Below, piece after piece: positions 1-7,067 of a stretch of 64,000 nucleotides of DNA. Below the pieces are notes generated by a model. The model ran no database searches. It was given only the letters and a program-made list of their open reading frames with translations, and was not told the DNA's origin. Numbering within the stretch: the first letter of the stretch is position 1; every line of letters starts with the position of its first letter. Source of the DNA: Arthrospiribacter ruber (GTDB lineage Bacteria > Bacteroidota > Bacteroidia > Cytophagales > Cyclobacteriaceae); the NCBI RefSeq assembly GCF_019343195.1, contig NZ_RPHB01000003.1, forward strand, positions 186,001-250,000, in the 5' to 3' direction. The translations under genes and the position numbers were made by a program.

Positions 1-348
1 ATTGATGAACTTTATTTTAGATATTTAACAGATCAGGAGCACCATGCATTGAGAAAATCCAAAGCATTAAGACGGTTTTTTAGTTTAATGTTAGTAAGAT
101 TGACCCATGAAGAAGACCCAGACACCTCAATTCTAAAGACGGTCCTTACAATATTTGAAAACAATAAAATGAAGTGCTCTAACTGCAAATTTGAATTTAT
201 ACCCACTGGAATTGATCTAGAATTTTACTTCTTCGAAGAGAACATTAAATGCCCAGATTGCCTTCAATTTGCAATTAATTCTGATGAAGAATTTGAGTCT
301 TTTGTATCAAGATTTGATGATATACTAAATAATTCTGAAGCATGCTAA
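1..348 (+). CDS. Hypothetical protein with zinc-ribbon-like CxxC pairs (5' end cut off)
   Basis: The frame is open from base 1, so the gene begins left of the window; a TTG at 49 is inside the frame and is probably not the start. The visible 115 residues contain two cysteine pairs, CSNC and CPDC, spaced about 27 residues apart as in a zinc ribbon, followed by an acidic C-terminus. A basic helix-like stretch (RKSKALRR) precedes them. The layout suggests a small metal-binding, possibly nucleic-acid-contacting C-terminal domain. I do not recognise the family and assign no function. It is convergent with the next gene, 22 bp away. Confidence 0.55.
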   Translation: MDELYFRYLTDQEHHALRKSKALRRFFSLMLVRLTHEEDPDTSILKTVLTIFENNKMKCSNCKFEFIPTGIDLEFYFFEENIKCPDCLQFAINSDEEFESFVSRFDDILNNSEAC

Positions 349-370
349 CCACTTTAATTGCTTCATAAAG

Positions 371-1030
371 TCACCATTCTATAAGGTAAATAGATTCATC
401 TTCATCCAATTCAATTTCCAAAGGATCGCATTGAAACTCCTTTGCTGACTTTAGTAATGACCTTTTTATTGATTTAAAAAGTTCCGTTCCTTTAACCCCT
501 GAAGCTAAAAGTTTCGGTAATTGGTTAAACCCATTTTTTCCTCCTCCCAAAGCAAAATAATCAGCATTGACCAATCTCATATAATAGTAGATGTATGGGT
601 TTCCGCCGAATAAGGTATTGCCTACAAATGGGATTAACATTTTTCCGGTTTTTATGTCGAAGGACTCCAGTGATTTTTCTGTCCAATATTCAATTTGGAG
701 CATTATTCCATCAAGTAGTTTGTTTCTAGAAGAGGATGATTTTTTGTGGTTTATATAAGCAATAAGGAAAAGAAGCTGAACCCATGAAATCTGAAAACCA
801 TAATGTGCAACAGGATCATGCCCAAAGTGACTTGACTCTCTATTTAACCGATCTCCTTGATACGCATGTCGAATTTCATAACATATACTACTTATTAAAC
901 TTTCCCTATTTGGTTCATAAAAATCAACTTCCCAAAAAGAGTAAAGTACCTCATAAATTGTCCTCAAATCGTCATAAGAACCCCAAAATTCAACTCCTAG
1001 ACCTCTTTTAGTGGGAAGTAAATAAAACAT
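371..1030 (-). CDS. Conserved hypothetical protein (DUF6904-like)
   Basis: A 219-residue soluble protein beginning MFYLLPTKRGLGVEFWG, with no signal peptide or membrane segment. The N-terminal LPTKRGLGVE(F/L)WGxYDDL pattern recalls uncharacterised proteins grouped as DUF6904; that is from memory and uncertain. No catalytic motif is visible. It stands alone on the minus strand, 75 bp downstream of the ASCH gene and probably outside its transcript. Function unknown. The opposite-strand reading frame inside it is a shadow. Confidence 0.6.
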   Translation of the reverse strand: MFYLLPTKRGLGVEFWGSYDDLRTIYEVLYSFWEVDFYEPNRESLISSICYEIRHAYQGDRLNRESSHFGHDPVAHYGFQISWVQLLFLIAYINHKKSSSSRNKLLDGIMLQIEYWTEKSLESFDIKTGKMLIPFVGNTLFGGNPYIYYYMRLVNADYFALGGGKNGFNQLPKLLASGVKGTELFKSIKRSLLKSAKEFQCDPLEIELDEDESIYLIEW

Positions 1031-1105
1031 TACCTTTTATTTTTTTGTCTTGATCTATGGAAGTCCTTGCTAAATTTACTTTGCCGGTATGCTGATGTAA
1101 CCTCA

Positions 1106-1483
1106 TCACACAACATCCACATAAGCAAAAGACTGAGGCGGCGCAATTCCAAAGGTTTCACGTATGCCAAGGGGGGCCTCGTACTTCCTTACCTTTTTCA
1201 CTTCTATGGCATAGCCTGAATCTTTTCCATTGAAATATTCCCGGTAGAAAGCTTCTGATATTCCCGCAAACTCATAGGTAGAATCCCAAAGTGAATCTAA
1301 CTCATCATGGTGAACGGTCTCAATTTCGAACTCCCCGATCACTTTGCTAATTGGGGCTGAGGCATAGACAACCACCGATTTCACATTCTCATTTTTGTAA
1401 ATTCTTCTTCTGAACTCAAATTTTTTGGAGCCATCAAAAATCCTTTCTGCAAATTCAGGTTTGATTGATAATAGTACTTTCAT
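1106..1483 (-). CDS. ASCH-domain (PUA-like) protein
   Basis: A 125-residue protein matching the ASCH fold: it opens MKVLLSIKPEFAERIFDGSK followed by KFEFRRR, the characteristic 'SIKP..a..I..G.K..EfRr' signature, and then a VVVYASAPISKVIGEFE strand pair. ASCH domains belong to the PUA/EVE/YTH group, known or predicted to bind RNA or modified nucleobases. Its ATG overlaps the TGA of the upstream PIN-GNAT gene by 4 bp (ATGA at 1480-1483), so the two are very probably co-translated. It is the last gene of a three-gene operon with the P-loop protein at 2974. I infer the sensor or nucleic-acid-recognition part of a conflict system; it could equally be an RNA-metabolism cofactor. Confidence 0.8.
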   Translation of the reverse strand: MKVLLSIKPEFAERIFDGSKKFEFRRRIYKNENVKSVVVYASAPISKVIGEFEIETVHHDELDSLWDSTYEFAGISEAFYREYFNGKDSGYAIEVKKVRKYEAPLGIRETFGIAPPQSFAYVDVV

Positions 1484-2973
1484 ATTCCTGCTAGAGTTAT
1501 AAGTGTTTTAAATTCTTCCCTTCCCATTTTACATATGGTTTTAATTGAGTCCATACTAGGCAAAATCTTTTTATCAAGCATTTCTTTTAAATTAATCCGC
1601 TTCTTAAACGAGAATGCGTACAGGAAATTGAACACAAAAGGTCTGTTTTTTGGGAACCTATTCCAGTATTCTGCTAACTCCTCTTCAGTCAAAACAGACC
1701 GTTTTTTACAAATTTGGATTAACTCTTGGAGGCTTTTTAATCCGTCAATCGTCCCTTCTACTATCCCAATAGTAGTTGCAACACCTTTATAAATTCCTCC
1801 AGAACGGTAAAAAACCACAATATCTCCAGATTTGAGCCCTCTATTCCATGAATGAGAAATATACGATTTTGAAATCGAATTCCGATGAGGTTTGTTTTCC
1901 ACAAATGTTAAAGGACTCTCTGTCTTTAATATAGAATCAGGAAATAATTCTGTGTGGTACTCCGGTTTTATAGGAACTATGTAAACAGAGCTCGTTGATG
2001 AGAGCCAGGGAAAGGTCTTAGAGGGGTATCTTTCATTAAACCTAATTGTAAAGTCTCTCACAAATACTTTTTCTGTACCTGAAGAAGTGGTTTTTGTTCC
2101 AAATTCTTCAAAACCAAATTTCTCTAATAGGTGGATTAAACCCAGCAATTCCGGTCTCCCGTCAAAAATAGTTACATAAATTTCATCTACTTTGTATTGT
2201 CTGGCATTATCAAATACAATCTTCAAAAATCTCTCCCCGATTCTAAGTCCTGTACTGACCACCTTAAAGGTACCTATCTTGAGCCGTTTCTTTGGGCTAA
2301 ATGTCGGTGCCATATTGGAATAGTTTTCTTTTTCATCCTCCAATTTCATGTAAAGAAATGCTTTTATGTCACCTGCCTCATAACAAACATAAGCCATGGC
2401 ATTGTCTCCGGCTTTTCCATTGTACCATCTGTCAAAGCCAACATAGTCATTTCTAAAACTGTCAAAGAACTTATTTTCCAAGGCTATGTTTCCAAAGAAT
2501 TCTTTTTTGACAGAAAGGACTGAATAATCTACCAGTTCGGGGTTTTCAGAAATTACCATTTCCAAAAACCCATCTATTCCAAAAACCCGATCTAAAAGAT
2601 TTAGGTCTTTGGCCTTTAATCTGATTTTCCGGTCTTCTGTAATTAAGTAATCGACCCGGCCAACAAAAACCTCGTTTAACAGTTTCGTGTCTTCAAAATC
2701 ATTTGGCTTTGTATCATACTTTTCGCTTATGGTTTGGACTTCTGTTTTTAAAGGTGCCGGGGTTTGTAATAATTGGTAGTTATCGAGTTTGATAGATATG
2801 GATTTAACTACTTGCTGATCTGCATATTTTTTTAACTCATTTAGGGTCAATGGATGAACACATTTAGTAATATGGAGTTTGTCAAGCCAATAAAATAGCA
2901 CACCAATATTTTGGTTGGTAACTCTGTCCGTCTCTCTGTGGATGACGATATTTGTATCCAATAAAACTTTCAT
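1480..2973 (-). CDS. PIN nuclease-GNAT acetyltransferase-EVE/ASCH-like fusion protein
   Basis: A 497-residue multidomain protein. Residues 1-130 form a PIN ribonuclease domain with the acidic set visible (D6 in LLDTNIVIH, E46, D95, D114 in LITEDRKI). Residues 150-310 resemble a GNAT domain, with the acetyl-CoA loop STGLRIGERFLK at 240-251 and a following helix-strand IYVTIF. Residues 325-410 look EVE/ASCH-like (YISHSWNRGLKSGDIVVFYR, then a KGVATTIGIVE strand). The C-terminus (420-497) is unassigned. The start codon abuts the stop of the P-loop gene (0 bp), and the end overlaps the ASCH gene by 4 bp. PIN domains cleave RNA and GNATs acetylate amines; both occur in toxins. The combined role is my inference. 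Confidence 0.75.
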   Translation of the reverse strand: MKVLLDTNIVIHRETDRVTNQNIGVLFYWLDKLHITKCVHPLTLNELKKYADQQVVKSISIKLDNYQLLQTPAPLKTEVQTISEKYDTKPNDFEDTKLLNEVFVGRVDYLITEDRKIRLKAKDLNLLDRVFGIDGFLEMVISENPELVDYSVLSVKKEFFGNIALENKFFDSFRNDYVGFDRWYNGKAGDNAMAYVCYEAGDIKAFLYMKLEDEKENYSNMAPTFSPKKRLKIGTFKVVSTGLRIGERFLKIVFDNARQYKVDEIYVTIFDGRPELLGLIHLLEKFGFEEFGTKTTSSGTEKVFVRDFTIRFNERYPSKTFPWLSSTSSVYIVPIKPEYHTELFPDSILKTESPLTFVENKPHRNSISKSYISHSWNRGLKSGDIVVFYRSGGIYKGVATTIGIVEGTIDGLKSLQELIQICKKRSVLTEEELAEYWNRFPKNRPFVFNFLYAFSFKKRINLKEMLDKKILPSMDSIKTICKMGREEFKTLITLAGI

Positions 2974-3495
2974 TTATGCTTGGTTTATCGATTGTAAAAG
3001 AGGGGAAAGATCCCTTTCAACTAACACAAAGGGTATATTCAGCTTATTTGCCACCTCCTTACCATATTCAATTTCTCTTTTTTGCATATTATCAATTAGT
3101 TTCAGATCATAATTCCTTTTATCTCGATTACTAAGTCTTTTTACAATTAATTTAGGGTCAGAAACTACTACGGAGATAATTATTGGGTCTATCTTGGTAA
3201 ATGTATCCATCGGAATATTTTCTACACAACCATTGGAATCAAACAAACAAAAATGTCCATCCAACAAGTATATTTTATCTGGTAAAATCCTTTTCTTTAA
3301 TCCATCGATAAGCCGGTCTTGTGTGAACGAAATGTCAGTCACCAATTTATTTCCAACCTCTGGGCTTATATCTGACCAATTTAAAATATCACTAGCAGTC
3401 ATATGTTCAATATTCAAATTCTTTCTAAGATTTGAACACATGGAACCTTTGCCTGAACCATGAATTCCTCCTATAAATATGATATTGTTAAACAT
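2974..3495 (-). CDS. Small P-loop NTPase, adenylate/nucleotide kinase-like
   Basis: A P-loop protein with a Walker A GGIHGSGKGS directly after the first beta strand (NNIIFIGG), a hydrophobic strand YLLDGHFCLFD that could supply the Walker B aspartate, and VVVSDPKLIVKRLSNRDKR resembling the LID/arginine region of small nucleotide kinases. I take the ATG at 3495 as start, because it places the P-loop six residues from the N-terminus as usual; an in-frame ATG at 3528 adds 11 residues without homologous look. The frame then encodes 173 residues. It is first in the operon with the PIN-GNAT and ASCH genes. It may phosphorylate a nucleotide or nucleic-acid end or act as a switch; the substrate is unknown. 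Confidence 0.7.
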   Translation of the reverse strand: MFNNIIFIGGIHGSGKGSMCSNLRKNLNIEHMTASDILNWSDISPEVGNKLVTDISFTQDRLIDGLKKRILPDKIYLLDGHFCLFDSNGCVENIPMDTFTKIDPIIISVVVSDPKLIVKRLSNRDKRNYDLKLIDNMQKREIEYGKEVANKLNIPFVLVERDLSPLLQSINQA

Positions 3496-3628
3496 AGGCG
3501 AAAATGTATTTATAGAAAGATGATTCAACCAATTTTAATATGCCACTTTCCTACCGGGATCTAAATGACTAAGTACACTAAACTATAACAATAGAAAGAT
3601 TTCTGACAATAACGATTGACAGTTATTT

Positions 3629-3645
3629 CCTTTTCCAAGAAAAGG
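3629..3645. repeat. Short hairpin, 7-bp arms
   Basis: CCTTTTC-CAA-GAAAAGG is a perfect inverted repeat with a 3-base loop, 15 bp left of a larger palindrome. It lies in the 236-bp gap between the P-loop gene and the exonuclease fragment. Its function is not evident. Confidence 0.5.
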
Positions 3646-3660
3646 AATTTTTAGTTGGGA

Positions 3661-3686
3661 AAAAATACCCTGTACAGGGTATTTTT
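3661..3686. repeat. Perfect 26-bp palindrome centred on TGTACA
   Basis: The 26 bases are exactly self-complementary: an A5 run, TACCC, the centre TGTACA, GGGTA and a T5 run. An uninterrupted palindrome of this length is unusual. It lies between divergently oriented genes (P-loop gene leftwards, exonuclease fragment rightwards), so it could be an operator, a cruciform-prone recombination site or a bidirectional terminator (both strands end in a T-run). The sequence does not decide among these. Confidence 0.7.
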
Positions 3687-3731
3687 CCACTAGGATAAAT
3701 TGTTTAGACTTGTTTTTCAAACATTTAAGCC

Positions 3732-3950
3732 ATGGACAACCACTATTTTGCGATTGATGTTGAAACGGCCAATGCGGATTACAGCAGTATCTGTCAGGTC
3801 GGAGTTGCTGAATTTGAAAATGGCAGCATCCTAAGAACATGGAAAACTCTTGTTAATCCCGACCAGTATTTCGATCAGTTTTTTGTGAATATTCACGGGA
3901 TTGATCAGGAAACTGTCAAGTTCTTATTTAGAATATTTAGGATTTATTAA
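3732..3950 (+). pseudogene. Truncated DnaQ/DEDD-type 3'-5' exonuclease
   Basis: The 72 residues match only the N-terminus of a DEDD exonuclease: YFAIDVETANADYSSICQVG carries the ExoI DxE motif (D9, E11), followed by the usual GSILRTWKTLVNP and HGID segments. The frame then ends in unrelated hydrophobic sequence (FLFRIFRIY) and a stop. ExoII and ExoIII motifs, which need about 100 more residues, are absent here and in the next 100 bp. This is therefore a gene remnant, broken at about 3920, where downstream sequence turns AT-rich and shows two TTTAGGATT repeats. It probably marks the edge of an insertion or deletion. Confidence 0.7.
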
Positions 3951-3989
3951 TATTTTTCACTTTTTTAGGATTAAATACGTATAAAAACT

Positions 3990-4187
3990 ATGAGCTGGTC
4001 AAAAAGAAATATTACACTTAGACATTCTGACTCCCCACTTACCAGTAAGCGGGTAAAAGTTATTTTGAGTGATCCTGAGGATTCGGCCAAACTTGCTGCC
4101 GCGGTAAGGGCTCGTCGGAAAAATAAAAGTAAACCATTTAAAGTCAGCGAAGCAACAGCTGATTTATTGAAAAATAAGGGTTCTTAG
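3990..4187 (+). CDS. Small basic hypothetical protein (65 aa)
   Basis: A lysine/arginine-rich 65-residue protein (MSWSKRNITLRHSD..., AAAVRARRKNKSKPFKV), predicted helical in its second half, with no recognised family. It sits 9 bp upstream of the membrane-protein gene at 4197 and is probably co-transcribed with it. Size and charge would suit a nucleic-acid-binding regulator or antitoxin, but nothing in the sequence proves this. Confidence 0.5.
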   Translation: MSWSKRNITLRHSDSPLTSKRVKVILSDPEDSAKLAAAVRARRKNKSKPFKVSEATADLLKNKGS

Positions 4188-4196
4188 ACAATTGAA

Positions 4197-4988
4197 ATGA
4201 ATATTGCTTTTTCGACTTTCCTGATTTTGATTTTTTTACTCCCTGGGATTTTTTTTAGGAGATATTATTATGCCGAAGAATTTTCTAAGGAGTATGTCAA
4301 AGAGTCTTTTTTTGAGATTCTGTTTTCAGCTTTTGTACCCAGCCTGATTTTTCACTCGATTTGGTTCTATTTATCTAAACTCCTTGGGTTTCCAGTTGAT
4401 CTTGAAGTAATCGGGAATCTTTTGGCTGTAAATCCATTACCATCTTCATTTCAAAATGTTTCTGAAAGTTCTGCCCAAATTATTTTTTATCATTTCAGTA
4501 TCATGATTGCGGCCTCTTTCGCTGGCCACTATTTTAAACAAGGAGTGAGGCTAAAAAAGTGGGACAGAAGATTTAAGGATTTGCGATTTCAGAATTCGTG
4601 GCACTATGTTTTGAAGGGTGAATTTTTTGATTTCCCAAGATCATCTTATGATCTTGAATTGGATAATGTAGAAGATATAGAGTTAATTTTTGTTGACGCT
4701 TTGGTCAAGACTCAAGAAGGGACTGTGATTTATGATGGGATATTGGTTGATTATGAGCTTTCTAAAGATGGAGGGTTGGAATATATCAGCCTTAAAGAAG
4801 TGCAAAGGAGGTTTATGAAAGATGACTTCAAGGAAGAAAACAAATGGGAGTCTAAATCAAAATATTATCAAATTCCAGGACATATACTTGTCATTAAGTA
4901 TTCAGAAATTATCAACTTAAATTTTTCTTATTATAAGATGATCTATGATGAAAAAGAATCCAAATATGATATAGAATTGGTGAAATAA
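4197..4988 (+). CDS. Membrane protein of unknown function with soluble C-terminal domain
   Basis: 263 residues. Residues 1-20 form a hydrophobic helix containing LLPGIFFR; a second helix lies at about 42-65 and a third at about 97-112 (FYHFSIMIAASFAGHYF). The remaining 150 residues are a hydrophilic cytoplasmic-looking domain with beta-rich segments (IELIFVDALVKTQEGTVIYDGILVDYEL). The N-terminal LPG and three-helix layout is reminiscent of DUF6338-type proteins; I cannot confirm this. It follows the small basic gene by 9 bp and is closed by a strong hairpin 3 bp after its stop. Proteins of this plan (membrane anchor plus soluble domain) recur in defence islands; that is context only. Confidence 0.6.
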   Translation: MNIAFSTFLILIFLLPGIFFRRYYYAEEFSKEYVKESFFEILFSAFVPSLIFHSIWFYLSKLLGFPVDLEVIGNLLAVNPLPSSFQNVSESSAQIIFYHFSIMIAASFAGHYFKQGVRLKKWDRRFKDLRFQNSWHYVLKGEFFDFPRSSYDLELDNVEDIELIFVDALVKTQEGTVIYDGILVDYELSKDGGLEYISLKEVQRRFMKDDFKEENKWESKSKYYQIPGHILVIKYSEIINLNFSYYKMIYDEKESKYDIELVK

Positions 4989-4990
4989 AA

Positions 4991-5011
4991 AAAGGAGCAT
5001 AAAGCTCCTTT
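4991..5011. terminator. Bidirectional terminator hairpin
   Basis: AAAGGAGC-ATAAA-GCTCCTTT is an 8-bp perfect stem flanked by A-rich sequence on the left and ending in T's. It lies between convergent genes (4197+ and 5015-) and can serve both. Confidence 0.75.
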
Positions 5012-5014
5012 GGA

Positions 5015-5212
5015 TTAAGTTAGGATAATTGATTTGGCAGATATTCCTGATTTTGACTCTTTTATCTGGAATTCCCGCCTCATTTCTTCAAGTTCTAAAT
5101 TCATGGCATTTATTGTTGCCATTCCCATAGTCGTGTTGACAACTTGCACTTTCTGATCATCTCTCATTTTTTTGAGGATTTCTTGAGTTTTGCTGTTGTT
5201 TCGATTTACCAT
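5015..5212 (-). CDS. Small hypothetical protein paired with cysteine protease-like gene
   Basis: Starting at the ATG at 5212, the product has 65 residues (MVNRNNSKTQEILKKMRDDQ...), largely helical, with a central MGMATINAMNLELEEMRREF helix. A longer frame from 5251 would overlap the upstream gene, so the start 5 bp after that gene's stop is preferred. Being tightly coupled to a papain/C39-like gene, it could be the protease's substrate, inhibitor or adaptor. The family is not recognised. It ends at the terminator at 4991-5011. Confidence 0.55.
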   Translation of the reverse strand: MVNRNNSKTQEILKKMRDDQKVQVVNTTMGMATINAMNLELEEMRREFQIKESKSGISAKSIILT

Positions 5213-5217
5213 AATTG

Positions 5218-6711
5218 TTAAAATCCGCCTAGGTTGTTTTTGTATATGCAAAAATCATTCAATTCCATTGGGAAATTCACCAATTCGTTATTGTTTTCGT
5301 CCCAAAGTAACATCTTTTTTTGATATACTGATAATATCAGGGGCTTGTTGTTATAAATATTTGCTTCAGTGGCATCCAGGATTATCAACCCTTCAGCCAT
5401 GTGCTTTTTGATTTTTTCTTGGGTGGAAAATTCAGCAACCCATATAAATTTGGGCATTAAGCTTTCCAAGACTATTTCCTTGATATCTTTGTTCCATGTT
5501 TTGTTTATCGCAATTTCATTTTTAAAGGAACGGCTCGATGTTAGGAAAATGCGGATAAATACGGCGTCACCGACTTCTTTGATTTCATCTTCATAAAAGA
5601 AATTCAGAAATTTTATGATAAAGTTCTTGGCTTCATAGGCTTCAAGGTAAACTTTCGAGTATAATGGAACTATGAAGTGAGAAATCTGGCAATCCTCCCA
5701 ATCTGGCTTTTTGTAATGATTAAATGGTTTTTTTAAATCAGCAAGTTGGTAAGGAGGGTGATTGTCATCGATAAATACATATTTTCTTTCTAGATGGCTG
5801 TTGAATATTATAGGGGTTCCGTGTACTTGGATGATTTCTGAAGGTTCAAATATTAAATTGTCAAAATCATTTGCTTCTCTGCCTATGCAAACCACGGCAT
5901 GTCCGATTTTTTCAGAAGAGACACTAAGGATAATCGGAATACCACTTTCCATATAAATAGCCAGAAGATTTAAAAATTGATCTCCAAATTGATCTTTAGA
6001 ATATATTCTGGTCCCAAACCCAAATTCCTTTAACGCGAATGACAATTGAAGTATATCCAACCCATTAGATGGTATCTGTCTTTCAAAAGAAACCTTTTTC
6101 AGGGTATCATGAATTTTGGAGGGTAATGTCGGTTTGTATTCCGGATATTTGATTCCAAAGTATTCCATTACTGCCCATAAGGTTGTTTCAGCACAAGAAA
6201 TGGTTTCGGCATCTTGTGAAGAGTATGGGAATGCTTCAACGGTCATTTTTATTCCATTGATAGCACAGGGGATAGGGGCTTTACAGATTAATAGATTATT
6301 GTTTTTATATGCTTTTGGTGAAATGGCTGTTCTTCCTAAAAGCTGAGGAGTAATAGGTCTGATGACGAAAAATCCAAGGAAGTTTGACTTTACCTTTTCA
6401 ATTTGCTCACTATCCCTAAAGTCTTCTTCAGAAACCTTATCTGAAAACAATGAAACCCTAATGCAATCTCTATAATAAGGATAAAGCTTGGAGGAAAAAT
6501 AATTATAAAAACTGTCTCTAAAAACCTTATCAGTGTAGGGGTATTCAATTAACAAAACAATGTTTTCAATAAGTTGGTCCAAAAGTGGGGTTAATTGTTT
6601 CTTGAGACAGTTTTGGGCTGTTTCATTATCAATTTGATATTCTGTAGAAAGGTAAATTGAGAGTAGTTCCAGTATATTTTCCTTGCGGGTAAAATTTTTC
6701 TCTATGTACAT
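5218..6711 (-). CDS. Papain/C39-like cysteine peptidase family protein
   Basis: 497 residues, no signal peptide. The middle carries a plausible catalytic set: an oxyanion glutamine Q166 and nucleophile C173 in SSQDAETISCAETTLWAVMEYFG, histidine H271 in EKIGHAVVCIG after a hydrophobic strand, and D315/D316 in YVFIDDNHPP. This Cys-His-Asp order and spacing is that of C39 and papain-fold peptidases. The first 100 residues are helical and the last 150 form an unassigned domain ending FCIYKNNLGGF. It is followed after 5 bp by a 65-residue gene. It might process the small protein, or act as a transglutaminase/deamidase-type effector; the fold alone does not tell. Confidence 0.6.
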   Translation of the reverse strand: MYIEKNFTRKENILELLSIYLSTEYQIDNETAQNCLKKQLTPLLDQLIENIVLLIEYPYTDKVFRDSFYNYFSSKLYPYYRDCIRVSLFSDKVSEEDFRDSEQIEKVKSNFLGFFVIRPITPQLLGRTAISPKAYKNNNLLICKAPIPCAINGIKMTVEAFPYSSQDAETISCAETTLWAVMEYFGIKYPEYKPTLPSKIHDTLKKVSFERQIPSNGLDILQLSFALKEFGFGTRIYSKDQFGDQFLNLLAIYMESGIPIILSVSSEKIGHAVVCIGREANDFDNLIFEPSEIIQVHGTPIIFNSHLERKYVFIDDNHPPYQLADLKKPFNHYKKPDWEDCQISHFIVPLYSKVYLEAYEAKNFIIKFLNFFYEDEIKEVGDAVFIRIFLTSSRSFKNEIAINKTWNKDIKEIVLESLMPKFIWVAEFSTQEKIKKHMAEGLIILDATEANIYNNKPLILSVYQKKMLLWDENNNELVNFPMELNDFCIYKNNLGGF

Positions 6712-7064
6712 GAAACAAATTTTTTGTGATCAAAAATTATTTGAATATAAAAAAAATCCCAATTGACGCCACTTGGCAGACTTAATTCTTTCATTATAGT
6801 ATTCTCCAGTTGGCGTTTTTCAGCACTCCCTAACTATAGCGATAAGAGGGCTCCAGGTATTAATAACTGAAGCAATATCTTCAATCTGGAGGAGGATGTT
6901 TTTTTGTTGAAAGTGGCTTGATTGGAAAGTTTCTATTTTTACCACGGATAATCACAGTTGATTTTAGGTTTTAGAATTCAGGTTACACTGCTATTTATAG
7001 AGGACTAGTATCTTGTTGTTTCTAGTTAGTTGGCTGTATATTTATTTTCAGAAAAAACAAAAGT
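6712..7064. other. Intergenic region without gene
   Basis: 353 bp between divergent genes, AT-rich. It contains an imperfect inverted repeat (GACGCCACTTGG near 6766 against CCAGTTGGCG near 6809) and a likely promoter at the right end. I see no coding frame or RNA gene. Confidence 0.4.
7016..7044 (+). promoter_or_regulatory. Possible Bacteroidota promoter
   Basis: TTG at 7016-7018 and TATATTTA at 7037-7044, 18 bp apart, approximate the TTTG-N19-TAnnTTTG pattern of Bacteroidota housekeeping promoters. It lies 24 bp upstream of the start at 7068. The last -7 base is A rather than G. Confidence 0.3.
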
Positions 7065-7067
7065 GTG

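Noticed and set aside
784-1011. 75-codon plus-strand frame inside the hypothetical gene at 371-1030
   Set aside because: It lies fully antisense to a better, longer gene; no recognisable domain.
3583-3840. 85-codon minus-strand frame across the palindrome
   Set aside because: It overlaps the exonuclease remnant antisense, and its translation is low-complexity.
3990-4187. Antitoxin assignment for the 65-aa basic protein
   Set aside because: No toxin domain is recognised in the neighbour, so this was kept as hypothetical.
5218-6711. C39 bacteriocin-leader peptidase
   Set aside because: No ABC transporter domain, double-glycine precursor or bacteriocin genes are present.
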